64,000 nucleotides of DNA from Triangularia verruculosa. Taxonomy: Eukaryota > Ascomycota > Sordariomycetes > Sordariales > Podosporaceae. Shown piece after piece: positions 18,985-30,577 of this stretch (the stretch's first letter is position 1; the number at the start of each line of letters is the position of its first letter). The notes below the pieces were generated by a model. That model searched no databases and had not been told where the DNA came from. It worked only from the letters and a program-made list of their open reading frames with translations. Location of the stretch: positions 1 through 64,000 of the forward strand of contig MU863900.1 of the NCBI GenBank assembly GCA_033296885.1. The letters run 5' to 3'. Made by a program: the position numbers and the translations under genes.

Positions 18985-20609
18985 ATGCCTGCCCTGAAGG
19001 CGCTCGCCCTCAACGGCCTGGCTGCCGCCGTGGGCGTTTCTGCCTTTGCTGTCCAGCAAAAGCCAATCCTTCATGATCAGCAGGCGCAGGCGCCAATCGG
19101 CGGTCATCCCTCGAGCTCGCTCGCAGACAAGCCGTTGGTCGATTCCGAAGCCCTCCAAGATACCATCAAGCTCGACAATCTTCTCGCTCGCGCGAAGCAT
19201 CTCTACAAGATCGCCAAGCTCTCCGAAGACAAGTACGGCCGACCTACGCGTGTTATCGGAAGTCCGGGCCACGAAGGCACCATCCAGTACATTCAAAAAG
19301 CCCTCCATGCCGTCAGTGACTACTACACATTCGGTCTCCAGCCCTTCTCGGCCGTTTCGGGCAGCGTCTTCGAGAGCCGTCTGACCATCGACGACAAGCT
19401 GCCTTTCACCGCCTATCCCATGAGCCTGACGCCCCCAACCAAGAATAGGGAGCCTGTCGACGGAAACCTGGTGCTCGTTTCGAACGAAGGCTGTGGCGAG
19501 GACGACTATCCCGACTCTCTTTCCGGAAACATCGCATTCGTCAAGCGCGGGACTTGCCCCTTTGGCACCAAGTCGGAGCTCGCCGGCAAGGCCGGTGCCG
19601 TGGCTGCCGTTGTGTACAACTACGAAGACGCCCCTGTTGGAGGCACCCTCGGCACCCCTTCGGATAATCACGTCGCCACGTTTGGCTTGTCTGGCAGAGA
19701 AGCCCGTCCATACATCTCCAAGCTCGAGGCCGGCGAGACGATCCCCGTCACTGCCTACATCGACGCCGTTGTCAATCAGATAGTGACCAACAATATCATC
19801 GCTCAGACAAGAGGAGGAGACCAAGAAAATTGCGTCATGCTCGGTGGTCATAGTGACTCGGTTGGGGAAGGCCCTGGTATCAATGATGACGGATCAGGCA
19901 GTCTATCCCTGCTGGAGGTTGCTCTGAACCTGGCCAACTTTTCCGTCAACAACTGCGTGCGCTTTGCATGGTGGTCTGCCGAAGAGCAGGGCTTGCTTGG
20001 CTCAGATCACTATGTCGACGTCTTGGCACCCGAGGAAAACAAAAAGATCCGACTGTTCATGGACTACGATATGCTGGCTAGTCCAAACTTTGCGTACCAG
20101 GTGTACGATGCTCGCGATTCGGTCAACCCTGTCGGCTCGCAAGCCCTTCGTGACCTATATGTCAACTGGTACACCAAGCACGGACTCAACTACACCTTCA
20201 TCCCATTTGACGGTCGCAGTGACTACGATGGCTTCATCCGGCACGGTATCCCCGCCGGTGGTATTGCCACCGGTGCCGAGGGCATCAAATCCAAGGCAGA
20301 GGCTCAAATGTTTGGCGGTGAGGACGGCGTGCCATACGATGTTTGCTACCATGAGCTCTGCGATGATGTCCACAACCTGAACCTCACGGCTTGGGAAATC
20401 AACACCAAGGTATGTCCCCCAAATTCATTTCGGGAGAAAGCAAGCAAGATGCTAATAGTTGAGTGCAGTTGGTTGCCCATTCGGTTGCCACATTTGCTAC
20501 CTCATTTGATGGTTTCCCACAACGAACCCTTCATGACGACAAGCTGCATGCGAGCACAATCACATACCAGCGCCAGACGAAATATCACGGCGACAAGCTC
20601 TTCATCTAA
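18985..20609 (+). CDS. M28 aminopeptidase Y-like (LAP2 type), secreted or vacuolar
   Basis: Spliced CDS 18985-20409 and 20469-20609 (521 residues; 59-bp intron GTATGT...GTGCAG, phase 0). The signal peptide is followed by a propeptide, a PA domain (NLVLVSNEGCGEDDYP, GNIAFVKRGTCPFGTKSELA), then M28 with all metal and catalytic residues visible: GGHSDSVGEGPGINDDGSGS, AWWSAEEQGLLGSDHYV, MDYDMLASPN and YHELCDDVHNLN. The short last exon encodes LVAHSVATFATSFDGFP, confirming the splice, and ends at TAA 20607-20609. Known members are di-zinc aminopeptidases removing N-terminal residues. Whether this one is vacuolar or extracellular is unclear. Confidence 0.9.
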
Positions 20610-22746
20610 TCGGCAGTTTCTTGGCGCCTGGCCCTAATAGCTATTGCATGATGAGGGGTCTTACAGGGAAAGGGGAGAATAGCATTAGAGTGGGCGTGTT
20701 TCTTTTAACTTCTTGGTCAATACACTTAATCTGTATCATCGCACCGCCTTTCCTGCTCTATTTACGGCATTGTTGCTCTGATTAGGTGTGCGTTGGAGCT
20801 TTTGAACATCGCCAGTCGCCGTTTTAGGGATGTCAGGCCGACAGCCATTCCCGAATCCCAATTGAGAAGGTGGACAACCACTGCAGGTCACGGAAGAAAA
20901 CGGGAACCATGGCAGTAGGGTGTTTTGTGAAACGACACCGGCCCTGGCCGATTTTGACCTCCCAAAACGGGCTTTCAGCACCGAGCTGTGGCCCAGTAAT
21001 CCCGAAAGCAATACGCACCATGGCCTGCCAACAGGATTGAAGTATATTAAAACAGGGACGATACATCACATTGTTCCGCCCGGTGTTTGTCTGTTTCCTC
21101 TCAGCGTCTTCTCTACCCTTCGCTGCCCCCCTTCTCCTCCCTTCTATTCAACAGAACAACATCATGAGCACGTGGGTCTTCGGGAGAGAAACGTTCGCCA
21201 AGCCTAAGAAACTGAAGCTGCAAGCCACTAAGAGACAGGACGCTAACCCTGTGCTAAAGAGGTGTGGCGAGAATTGATTACACATTGAATGGGCGCTAAA
21301 CGGCTTGGTCAATGGAGCTGGTCATCAGAGCTGGTCAACATGATCAATGATAATGGGTTATCTTCCCATATGCTCCCATCCGGCATACAGATAGGATAAG
21401 GGAGTGGAGATAGGCTAGATTGGGGGTCTGCAGCAGAACAAGATAGTTTCTGCGCCCTGCATGAGATATCAACATGTGCTTGACGCTCTGCCGGCACAGC
21501 GACATGGGTAACGGAGGACCAATTGACAGTGTGCTTAGCCCAGCTGATACGGCGCCCTCTGGCAAACCCCCCCACGCAGAAGAGGCTGTCACTCAGGGGG
21601 AAAAAAGAAAAGACTACTCAACCCAATATCTACAAGGCGCTTGGGTTGCACTCATTTCTATCAACGCATGGGCAGCCGCCCACCTTACATTGGTCCGCCC
21701 AGTGCCATGGCTCATATTGCAGTCCCCACACCGAATGAACTGCCGTGGTGTAACACCCTGTTTGTGCGGGAGCTTAAAGGGAGTAGCCGGGTGGAATGTT
21801 CTGCTTGTCTTCGATACCAAGCACTATCCTGGTGTTCTAACTCTCCATAGACAAATCCCCATGTTTGGTTTGGACCACCTAGATCTCAACCTCCACACCC
21901 TCCCTCTCAAACCCCCGCGTTTAGGTACCTTTGCTCTATCACTTCTCGCGCCTTCAACGTGCAAAGCACTCCGTAATCAACCTCTTCAACGGATTAGCCC
22001 AAATATTATTACGGCCACATCATGTGCACTGTGGCACTTTTAGATACGTATATGGAAGCCACACAGCCCCCGCCTCCTCCCATGTCAAGTGGGTTTACAA
22101 AGCCCCTGTCCCGTCAGACGGGCATCAATACCTCCGACCTTCCAAAACATGGTCTTCTCAACCGTTTCAAATTCCTGCCTTGACTAAAGTAGTCAGGTTA
22201 CAAGCAACAACTTGGCAGGTCGACAAAGGAGACTCAGCTCTCGCCCGATGCAACACGCTAGAGGAGATGCGCCATATCAGGGACGTCAACCTGGTCTTGA
22301 AGTAAGCCTTACTGATAAGGTGGACCTTGAACCCCGCGCGCCCGGTGAGGGCTTGGGCCATCTCGGTCAGCCAAGAGTCTTCGGCGATCTCCAGCGTGAC
22401 AATAGATCTACATGTCAATACACCCTACTACCACACAAAAAAGGATCATCCGAGGAAACAGCTTGTACCTTCCCCTTGCAGAAGTTTCCGGGGTTGACCA
22501 CCCCTCATATCAGACGGGCTACCACTGCAGCCAAGGGAACTTGCAGGTAAGAGGGTGGGGAGGTTGGAGGAAACCCATCCCGTCTCTTCCTCCACAGCAA
22601 TGAGCACACTGTCAACCGTCTTCATGTGAATGGACGGATATGCCTCGGGGTGAAGCGTACGTACCTGCGGCCTCTGAGCAGCTAAACCAACTCTCTCCCC
22701 AACGTGGATTGCCGTTCTGATTTGGGCAGGCCGGGGACTGGAGATG
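20610..22746. other. Intergenic region, 2.1 kb, without a supported gene
   Basis: Several open frames exist (for example 21474-22043 plus) but none has a signal peptide, domain or splice logic. A 37-codon ORF at 21164-21277 sits about 125 bp downstream of an AT-rich TATATTAAAA stretch (21043) and a pyrimidine-rich tract. It could be a small gene or the first exon of a non-coding transcript. Otherwise nothing is seen. Confidence 0.4.
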
Positions 22747-22752
22747 TATAAG
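22747..22752 (+). promoter_or_regulatory. TATA box of the VldE-like secreted protein gene
   Basis: TATAAG lies 93 bp before the ATG at 22840 and inside a spurious longer frame, which supports the downstream ATG as the true start. Confidence 0.5.
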
Positions 22753-22839
22753 AAGACTCCATTGTCCGCGTTCTTATCGGTCGATCCTCTTCTTCAACCC
22801 CATCCTCCAACCAGTACACCACTCCTCCTCTTGATCAAC

Positions 22840-23768
22840 ATGCAAACCAAGTTGCTGGTTCTTTTTGCCACCGCCGCCCTGGCCGCCCTGAATGAGCCGT
22901 GCGTTGGCTCTGGCGGAAGAGCAGGTATGTTTCTCATAGTTGACTCGATCGCCGCCCATTGCTGTCATCAGATATATCTCAGAGTCCTAACGTGGTGATA
23001 TCAAAGGTGTTTGTGTCACTACCTCGACCTGCTCTTCCTCGGGCGGTGTTACCATCGACGGTGCTTGCCCGTCCGATGCCTCGAATGTGAAGTGCTGCAC
23101 CAAGGCTTCTTGCCCCAACGGATCCGCTGGCAACTGCCGCTGGGCTTCTGACTGCGGCGGAACAACCTTGACTGGTCTTTGCCCGGGGCCGGCCCAGATG
23201 AGGTGCTGCTCTTCTTCTGCCACAGGCTTTGGAGGTTATTCTGCCCCCGCCATCCCAGCTGTTGGAGCCTGCAAGGCCGTAGCTGTCGAGGGTGCTAAGA
23301 AGGTCGTCGCTGCTTTCCCCGGCAGAGTCAGACAGATCTACTGCACCAGGGACTGCGCCTGTCCCGGCACGTCGGATCACTGCTGCGGCAAAGCCATCGA
23401 TTATATGTGCTCTGATGCTGGTGGTGTAAGTGACGATTCACTCCGTCTGACCCCTTGATCTCCTTGTACAATACCTGACACAAGACTCCAGGTCCCCACC
23501 ATGTCTGGTCGGCAGCTTGCCGAGTGGGCCATGAACAACCGTGCCAGCCTCAACCTCAAGTACATTATCTGGGGCCAGCGCATCTGGAGCCCCAGCGACG
23601 GTGTCAAGGCCTGGACCAGCTGGCGCGCCATGGAGGACCGCGGAGATGTCACTCAGAACCACTGGTAAGTCTGTGGAATTAGCCTCGGGGCTAAGTCTTC
23701 GATCAAAAACAAGAAAGTGGAAAGACTAACCGCGATATAGGGACCATGTCCACATCAGCTTCAACTAG
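22840..23768 (+). CDS. Secreted cysteine-rich protein with VldE/ARB_07466-like C-terminal domain
   Basis: Four exons: 22840-22924, 23007-23425, 23492-23664 and 23741-23768 (234 residues; introns 82, 66 and 76 bp). A signal peptide (MQTKLLVLFATAALAA) is followed by two Cys-rich modules (CVGSGGRAGVCV...CPSDASNVKCC, then C...CRWASDCGG...MRCC). The C-terminal domain has FPGRVRQIYC, DHCCGKAIDYM, SGRQLAEWAMNN, YIIWGQRIW, WRAMEDRGDVTQNHWDHVHIS. The His/Asp of HCCGKAID and the HVH pair resemble the zinc site of M15/hedgehog-fold peptidases, but a catalytic role is inference. It is probably extracellular, possibly acting on bacterial walls. The tiny last exon, WDHVHISFN, confirms the splice. Confidence 0.85.
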
Positions 23769-24479
23769 AGGGCGTCCCTACGATGCCAGGAGGAAGAGGT
23801 GAGGAGACGGGTATAAACTCGGAAGTATGGGCTCCATCAGGTCGCCAAATCAAAGCGCTTCAAGTATCTTTGTACATACCGTAGGTAGCTTATTTGACTG
23901 GCCGCCGAACCCATTGCATGCCACTTCAGACCTCCACATGTTGTCATCACAGTCACACCGACCGTTCAGTGCATGGCGTCCATGTGAAGAGGTGGGGCTA
24001 ACATGCAATGAGCATGGAAGACCACCAATAGACGCTGTCCGGTCATGCAGCCGGTGCCTAATCGCAAATAGAACACTGGCATGGTACGGAGTATGCCACT
24101 TTTGATCAAAAACTGCAGCGCTGGCCTTGCCTGCCACGATTTTCTCGTTCGACATCGATACCGGGATGGGACCCGGACACATGGGGGCCTATCACGAGAT
24201 TTGGGAGTTACACCATGTTTTCCCCCTTCGGGTCGGTAGTACAGCTGCCAGCGAACAAGTGATGTAAAATACCCCGCCCGCTCGTGCTGAATGCCGTTAA
24301 GTCCCAAGCAACTAGGCTCGGTCCGCTTAGTTCTTGCACAATAATCCGTGATGATCATCAACCCCCTGTCAAACCATTGAATCCGACAACCTGTGTATCT
24401 GTCGCCAACCCCTGTCAACCCGTCGACCGGACTGTCAGCACAAGTTTAAAAAGGATCGTTCGTCCTCCTCCCGTTCAAG
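23769..24479. other. Intergenic region without a supported gene
   Basis: About 710 bp, with no supported coding signal. A TTTAAAAAGG element near 24446 may serve as TATA for the epoxide hydrolase gene. Confidence 0.45.
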
Positions 24480-25978
24480 ATGAAAGACACGGCCATTCAC
24501 TCGGAATCATCCAGCAAGCCAACTGGCACTGGCAACAAGATGGCGCTCAACCTGTCCTCGTTTGGGGTTCTCCCACAGGGTTTCCTGACCCAGCCCGCGC
24601 CCTTCACGCTCAACGTTCCTATGAGGGACGTTCATCGCCTGTCTGCCCAAGTCGACCAGGCCAACATCGGTATTCCTCAGTATTACAATACACACGCCGA
24701 CCCTACCAACGGAACTTACGGCGTTTCCCGCTCCTGGCTCATCGACGCTCAGGAGACTTGGCTCTCTGACTTTGACTGGCGCGCCCACGAGCAGGAGCAG
24801 AACAAGTTCCCCAATTTCCGCATCAACGTCACGATCCCGTCAGACGGCCAAGTTTTCGACCTTCACTTTGCTGCCTTGTTCTCCAAGCGTGAGGATGCAG
24901 TTCCAATCACATTTCTTCACGGCTGGCCAGGGTCCTGGATGGAGTTCATACCCGTCATGGAACTCTTGGCAGAGAAATACACAGCTGATACTCTTCCCTA
25001 CCACGTTGTTGTCCCGTCTATTCCCGACTACGGCCTCAGTTTCCGCCACGAGGAAACCAAGATGCTGACCATGGCTGCTGCGGGTGAGGCCATCAACACT
25101 TTGATGATTCAATTGGGTTTTGGTTCCGGATATGTGGCACAGGGAGGAGATGTGGGCAGTTTTATGTCCCAGGTGCTGAGCCATCATGACGAGTGCAAGG
25201 CTTATCACTGTTTGTACCCCTTTTGAGTCCTCCTGTCGTGCGTGCCCGTGCTGACAAGATGACAGTGAATATGTTCTTCATGACTTCCCAGCAGCAGGCC
25301 ATCGTTGCCAACCTTAATATTACAGCTAAAGAACAAGAAAAGGTCGACTATGCTGCGCAATGGGCGACGACCGGAAACGCCTATGCTGTAGAACACGGAA
25401 CGCGTCCCTCTACGCTTTCGCTGGTTCTGCAGAGCAGCCCAGTCGCAATGCTAGCCTGGTAGGAGCATCGCCACCCGGTACCAACGTACTGTCCACCTAT
25501 TTTGACTTGCTAACATATTTTTCGTACACCAGGATGGGCGAGAAGCTTATCGAATGGTCCGACAATCGGCACTCACCGTTCCCATCCATTGATACCATCC
25601 TGTCCTTCGTCTCCTACTACTGGCTGACCAACTCATATGCCCGATCGATGTGGGCGTACACCGAGCTGACCAGCGTAGTCGGTGGTGAGTTGCCGGCGTA
25701 CAACCCTTCGTTGACGAAGCCCATGGGATACTCCTGCTTCCCAGTCGAGATTGCCACGCTGCCTGAATCCTGGGCCAGAGCGCTGTTCCCGAATATGGTG
25801 TTTTATGGTGTTCATGAAAAGGTATGTTGAAGCTGATGTCGTTTGAGAACGCAACCCTTACTGATATTCACTGGCACAGGGTGGTCACTTTGCGGCGCTG
25901 CAAGCCCCTGAGGAGTTTTTGAGTGATATGGAAGAGTTCTTGCGGCTTGTGAAGAATGATGTTATTGGACAGTCTTAG
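24480..25978 (+). CDS. Epoxide hydrolase (alpha/beta-hydrolase, EH N-terminal type)
   Basis: Four exons: 24480-25209, 25266-25458, 25533-25821 and 25880-25978 (436 residues; introns 56, 74 and 58 bp). The EHN domain (TLNVPMRDVHRLSAQV...YGVSRSWLIDAQETWL) precedes the alpha/beta-hydrolase core: oxyanion motif HGWPGSWMEF, nucleophile GGDVGSFMSQ, HLNMFFMTS formed across intron 1, lid tyrosine region, and catalytic His in GGHFAAL of exon 4. Epoxides are opened to diols by an Asp nucleophile. An alternative start at 24540 (MALNLSSFGV) has a stronger context, and a TTTAAAAAGG box near 24446 would put the first ATG close to the transcript start; the 20-residue extension is therefore uncertain. Cytosolic or microsomal. 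Confidence 0.87.
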
Positions 25979-26334
25979 GTGAGCTGACACAGATGGGACA
26001 CTTGGAAGCGATACGGATAGTCAATCGCGAACTGGGCTGGACATAATTGGAGCCTATGTTACATAACGTACCTATGAATCGCATAATTCGCAACACAAAC
26101 ACTCGATGGCGGTTGGTAGATATACCATGTGGGTGGCCTGACATGGCGCAGGTCCATGACTTGCCCTAAGAAGCCCTTCTCGGTGTTCCAAAAGTCTGAT
26201 GAAACCCGGATAAACCTGCGCAGTTGATCGATTTACACACAGAAAGAGTTTTTACCCAACTTTCACCACGTCGATGTCGACCGATAACGACACTAGGTTC
26301 ATTTCGACCATCCCTACCAACCTGGAGACCAGAA
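25979..26334. other. Short intergenic region, no supported gene
   Basis: About 360 bp. An alternative open frame starting at an ATG near 26273 (MSTDNDTRFISTIPTN) looks protein-like but ends within 55 codons; it could be a first exon of the next locus, though no splice was identified. Confidence 0.35.
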
Positions 26335-26874
26335 ATGTCCCGACAAATAGAATTTTATGTCTTACCTCCCCTTCAGCCCATTTCTCCGCTTCTCGCCATG
26401 TCTGCATCTGGAGAGCTCTGCGTCGAGCCTAGACGCATCGCCAAGCCATGCCGTAAAGGGGTTTGTAGTACGAAGCCAGCGACAAATGCTTTGATTGATA
26501 TTCTCCAAACAAAGTATCAAACCGGAATGAACGAAACAAAGGAAGAGAGTGAGTATTTCAAGGAAGAATTCGCCAAATTAACTGAACAAGCTGGCTAAGA
26601 ACAAGAAGGGTATGGGAGTGTTGGAGAAGAGCAACGATCCATCTTTCCCGTATCTGAAAGCTTGGTGGTGTTTGAAGACCACTTGGGTCAGTGGGTTAAA
26701 GAGAGAGATAGAGCTATGATGCAGGATATAGTGATCACCAGACGGTCAATTTTGAATGGGGATATCACGGAAGAAGATGAGCTAAGGACCATCAACTTGA
26801 AGTGGGTGATGCACGATAGGATCAGTGTTCCAGAACCATTCCAGATCTTGCCACACAAGTGGAGGAAGAGATAG
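26335..26874 (+). CDS. Probable two-exon gene of unknown function (about 160 aa)
   Basis: Two adjacent open frames join if a 57-bp intron is removed: exon 1 26335-26548, perfect donor GTGAGT at 26549, acceptor AACAAG ending 26605, exon 2 26606-26874. An acceptor 6 bp earlier (26599) keeps the same frame. The joined product reads through NETKEEKGYGSVGEEQRSIF into VVFEDHLGQWVKERDRAM and ends LPHKWRKR. It is charged and soluble, has no signal peptide and belongs to no family I recognise. The start could be 26335 or 26398 (MSASGELC). The alternative is a frame-shifted relic. Confidence 0.42.
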
Positions 26875-27060
26875 TGATGACTGATCAAGCCTCCGTTTTG
26901 AACAAACTTAGCCCTAGGGGTGCCTGAATCGCAGCGGTCATTCCTAGACCGGATGCCAGTAACATGCGTTCTAGTATGGTTGCAATTCTTGAAAGATACC
27001 GATTTCTCTGGTGTGAAGGAATGATAGCCGCTTTTTAGCCCTCAATTGTTCCCGAATCCT

Positions 27061-28143
27061 CTAACATGCTGGGTTATTATGTGTAATAAAACCCAACCTC
27101 CATGGTAACGCATTGTACTCTCCACCCGCACCCGGATCCATGCCTTGGTACATGAATCGAATATTGCATGGGTCAATCAACATTTTCTCATCCACACTCC
27201 CATGCCTGATAATCTCGCCGTGGCTGATGCTTTTGGTCCATACACTACCTCCTTCGAATCCAACATTGTTGCTTCTTGCCCATGGGTTTTGTTCTGTGTT
27301 GGCCAGTCCCTGCCACGGCCCGCTGATGGAATCTGCAGTCCATGACCTGAACCACCGGTGTCCGTCGCTTCCAATGGCCTCGACCAATAGCAAGTACTTG
27401 CCATCAGGGAGCGAGTACACACACGCCGCCTCGAAGAGATCGTTTCTCTTATCTTGCATGGCAATAACTGGCTGGCTCATCCCATTGGGGAACTCACTGA
27501 TTGTGGTTTGAGACCGGTACAGTTGTCCATTGTCGTCCGACGAGAAGAGGTGGCAGTCTAGTGTGTCGCAAATGACCCACATGTCGACCCAGTATCCATC
27601 CCCGATGTTTTGTTCGATGATTTCGGGCGTGCCATTCGGATAGAAGACTTTTGGGGCCGTCCACCCTTTGGGGTTGTTGATGTCTGGATTTGTCGAATAC
27701 GCGGCATTTCCGTTTTGATACACAAGATACCATAGATTGTGCGGCGCAAACCAAAAGACCTGAGGAGCGGCACGATATCCTGTGCCGAGCGGAGCCTGGT
27801 CAAGGTAGAAGAAGGGGGCCTCAGACGCCTGAGACCAGTCGTCAAAAGTAAAGTAGACCAGGTTATAGCCAGCAGACTGAGCGGTAGACGCAAAGACGTG
27901 ATGAGTTCCATTGATGACGATGACGGTTGGGTCCTTGATTCCGGCTATTTGACGACCGTCATTTTTAGGGCCCACGAGTGGTCCTGTTGAGGTCCATTCC
28001 CAACGCGTGGGTAAGGCACTGTTTGACCGGCCTGATAAGGAAGAGAGAAATGAAGCTGCGGCAGCAGACTTGTCGGAAGAAGAGGTAGGAAAAGCAGTGG
28101 CACAGGTGGCCAGAAAAGGAGGAAATAGGGTGAGAAGACGCAT
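27061..28143 (-). CDS. GH62 alpha-L-arabinofuranosidase, secreted
   Basis: Intronless, 360 residues from ATG 28143 (an ATG at 28158 adds five residues). A signal peptide (MRLLTLFPPFLATCATAFP) and a short Ser/Ala linker precede the GH62 five-bladed propeller: PTRWEWTSTGPLVGPKNDGR, IKDPTVIVINGTHHVFAST, FFYLDQ, GYRAAPQVFWFAPHNLWYLVYQ, DMWVICD, FEAACVYSLPDGKYLLLVEA, GWFRSWTAD-like WFRSWTAD and LPWRLGFITH. The Asp in KDPT and the Glu in FEAACVY match the expected catalytic pair. It removes arabinofuranosyl side chains from arabinoxylan. It is divergent from the GH43-AbfB gene at 28954, which suggests co-regulation. Confidence 0.92.
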   Translation of the reverse strand: MRLLTLFPPFLATCATAFPTSSSDKSAAAASFLSSLSGRSNSALPTRWEWTSTGPLVGPKNDGRQIAGIKDPTVIVINGTHHVFASTAQSAGYNLVYFTFDDWSQASEAPFFYLDQAPLGTGYRAAPQVFWFAPHNLWYLVYQNGNAAYSTNPDINNPKGWTAPKVFYPNGTPEIIEQNIGDGYWVDMWVICDTLDCHLFSSDDNGQLYRSQTTISEFPNGMSQPVIAMQDKRNDLFEAACVYSLPDGKYLLLVEAIGSDGHRWFRSWTADSISGPWQGLANTEQNPWARSNNVGFEGGSVWTKSISHGEIIRHGSVDEKMLIDPCNIRFMYQGMDPGAGGEYNALPWRLGFITHNNPAC

Positions 28144-28953
28144 GCTGCCGACTGACAAAGTGTTGAATGGATAAGAGACAAAGTGGACAAAACTGTCGGC
28201 TTGGATCTCTGTGGGCCAGACAGCCCTTAAAGAGGACTTGGAGTGAATCAGACCACGACAAGCACTCGATGGCGAATGGCGCGGCTCATACTTCCTAGTT
28301 CAGAATCAGCAAGGCTGGACCGACATGATTTCTCTCAGTCTAAAGACCAGTCAATCCAACGTTAATCCCGGCTAGGAATATATGCAACGTGATTTAAATT
28401 CCCCCAATCTCGTTGATCAGAATCGCTGACAGCGATTGACTTACTAAGCCTGTGGATAGCAAAAGGCAAGGCACCTACCTACCTACCTACCTAACCGATG
28501 ATGAGCCATAGCCGAAAGAAACGAAACAAGTAATTCCGCCTATAGCTGCTCAGCAAACACAATCAGATCTCTGGCGCCCCAATCGGGAGTTATGAGGTGG
28601 AACGGAGCCACTTCCTCAGAAAACCGGAGAAAACAATGTAACTCTGTTTCACTTCGTCGCCGTCATTGGCGCGCCTAAATACCTACCATGGCAATCTGCA
28701 ACTCGTGCACTTTGAATAGTGGGTATGGGCATCATCGAAACCATGGCCAATTCTACCGAGAGATTGACATTGTACTCGTCCTATGATACATAGCTGTACG
28801 GAGAGCGGAGTAAAGGGAAGGTCTTTTTCATCCCGTAAAGGTACTTGTATCGTGCAACGGAGAGGATATTTGAAAGACTATGCCCTACAGAAGACCAGGG
28901 CTGTCGCATCTTCCCATCAACTCCGACGATATACCTAGATTCAACTACCGGTT
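28144..28953. promoter_or_regulatory. Shared promoter region of the divergent GH62 / GH43 pair
   Basis: 810 bp between the two start codons. One GGCTAG at 28370-28375 matches the GGCTAR site known for XlnR/XYR1-type activators; a single short match is weak. Five ACCT repeats lie at 28473-28492. No other element was identified with confidence. Confidence 0.4.
28473..28492. repeat. ACCT tetranucleotide microsatellite (5 copies)
   Basis: Five tandem ACCT units within the divergent promoter, part of the TACCTA-rich motif family of this window. Confidence 0.7.
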
Positions 28954-30577
28954 ATGTGGTTCATTAGGAAGAGGCAGGCGCAAACCACCAGCCCTGTGGC
29001 GTCGGTGTTTGCCGTTTTGTTTTGGCTGTTCTTAGCCGCTCCAGTGGCAGCGCAAGCACCGTCGTCCACCTCATCGCCTGCTGTCAGCTATGTTAACACT
29101 CTCGCCAACCAGCGGGCTGACCCTCATATCTATAAACATACGGATGGGTGGTATTATTTTACCGCCACCGTTCCTGCATTCGACAGGATCATTCTCCGTC
29201 GTGCCCAGTCCATCCAGGCATTGGGTGATGCGGCGGAGACAACAATCTGGAGAAGAAAGTCCTCTGGGGTTGGGAGCGGGCAGGTCTGGGCTCCTGAGAT
29301 ACGTAGGTCGCCGTCTTGTCGCGGAACCGAATGGATGCTGATCAAGACGTCTTATCAACAGATTTCATCGACGGAAAGTGGTATATCTACGTCGCTCTCG
29401 GCGTTGCTAATGAGTGGCGCATCCGAGCCTTCGTTCTCGAAGCCTCTGGTGCCAACCCTTTGACATCGACTTGGGTCGAAAAGGGAATCATCAGGACCAA
29501 CTGGTGAGCCATGCCGGCGGTCATTCAAGACCAGCTTCCCGAGTACCTACCGAACTAACCAAGTGCTATATTGCACGTGCACACAGGGACACGTTTTCAC
29601 TTGATGCGACGACCTTCAGCGTCAACGGCACACGATATCTTGTGTGGGCCCAGCAAGACCCTTCCCGCTCAGGCGAGAACTCATCTCTCTTCATTGCGCC
29701 CCTGCAAAATCCATGGACGATCCGAGGTACCGCTGTGGCCATTTCCCACCCCGACCTCGCCTGGGAGCGAATTGGCTACAAAGTCAACGAAGGAGCCTCT
29801 GTCATCCAGCGCAACGGCAGGATATTCATGACCTACTCGGCCTCGGCTACCGACCACAACTACTGCATGGGCCTCCTGACTGCATCCGCGAGCGCCAACC
29901 TCATGAACCCGTCCTCCTGGACCAAAAGCAAAACGCCCATCTTTGTGAGCAACGCCAACACGAACCAATGGGGCCCAGGCCACAACAGCTTCACGCTGTC
30001 AGAGGATGGAAAGAGTGATTTGATGGTGTATCATGACAGGGGTTACAAGGACATCAATGGAGACCCGCTCAATGACCCAAACCGGAGGACCAGGGTGCAG
30101 AAGGTGTACTGGAAGACGGACGGCACGCCGGATTTTGGTATTCCGGTGCCGGACGGGAACACGCCGATTAGACTGAGGTCGTTCACCAACTCGGGCTTGT
30201 TTGTGAGGTACTATACCGGTAGCAACGTTCCGAGCGGTGTCCCAGCCCTGGCCGATACTCAGTTCCGCATTGTTAGTCCCGGTTTGTCGGGGAACGGCAC
30301 CATCAGCTTGGAGTCGACGAGCAACCCGGGAGTGTACCTCAGACGTCTGAGCGGAAGCCAGGTGCAATTTGAACCAAGTGGCAATCTAGTAACGGGAGCA
30401 AGCAAGGCATCGGCTAGTTTCAACAGACGTCCCGGGATGGCTGACGGGTCTGGTGTCTCTTTGGAGGTGTCTGATGCGGGAGGCCAGTATTTGCGCGTGC
30501 AACCAGGTGGGGCGATGATTATCTCGGCGGCGAGCAACACTTCGGAGCAGGAGCAGGCAACCTTTTATCTCGAATAG
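28954..30577 (+). CDS. GH43 (subfamily 26-like) arabinan-degrading enzyme with AbfB/CBM42 domain
   Basis: Three exons: 28954-29302, 29362-29503 and 29587-30577 (493 residues; introns 59 and 83 bp). The signal peptide ends near PVAAQ. The GH43 core reads RADPHIYKHTDGWYYFTATV (catalytic-base Asp region), VWAPEIHFIDGKWYIYVALG (split by intron 1), TRYLVWAQQ, ISHPDLAWE and NEGASVIQRNGRIFMTYSA. The last 150 residues, from IRLRSFTNSGLFVRYYTG through ADTQFRIVSPGL and SLESTSNPGVYLRR, form an AbfB arabinose-binding domain. Known relatives are exo-acting alpha-1,5-L-arabinanases releasing arabinose or arabinobiose. Its divergent partner is a GH62. Exact mode of cleavage is inferred. Confidence 0.9.

Noticed and set aside
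21474..22043. 189-codon plus-strand ORF
   Set aside because: Low-complexity composition, no signal peptide, domain or splice support; crosses several pyrimidine-rich stretches.
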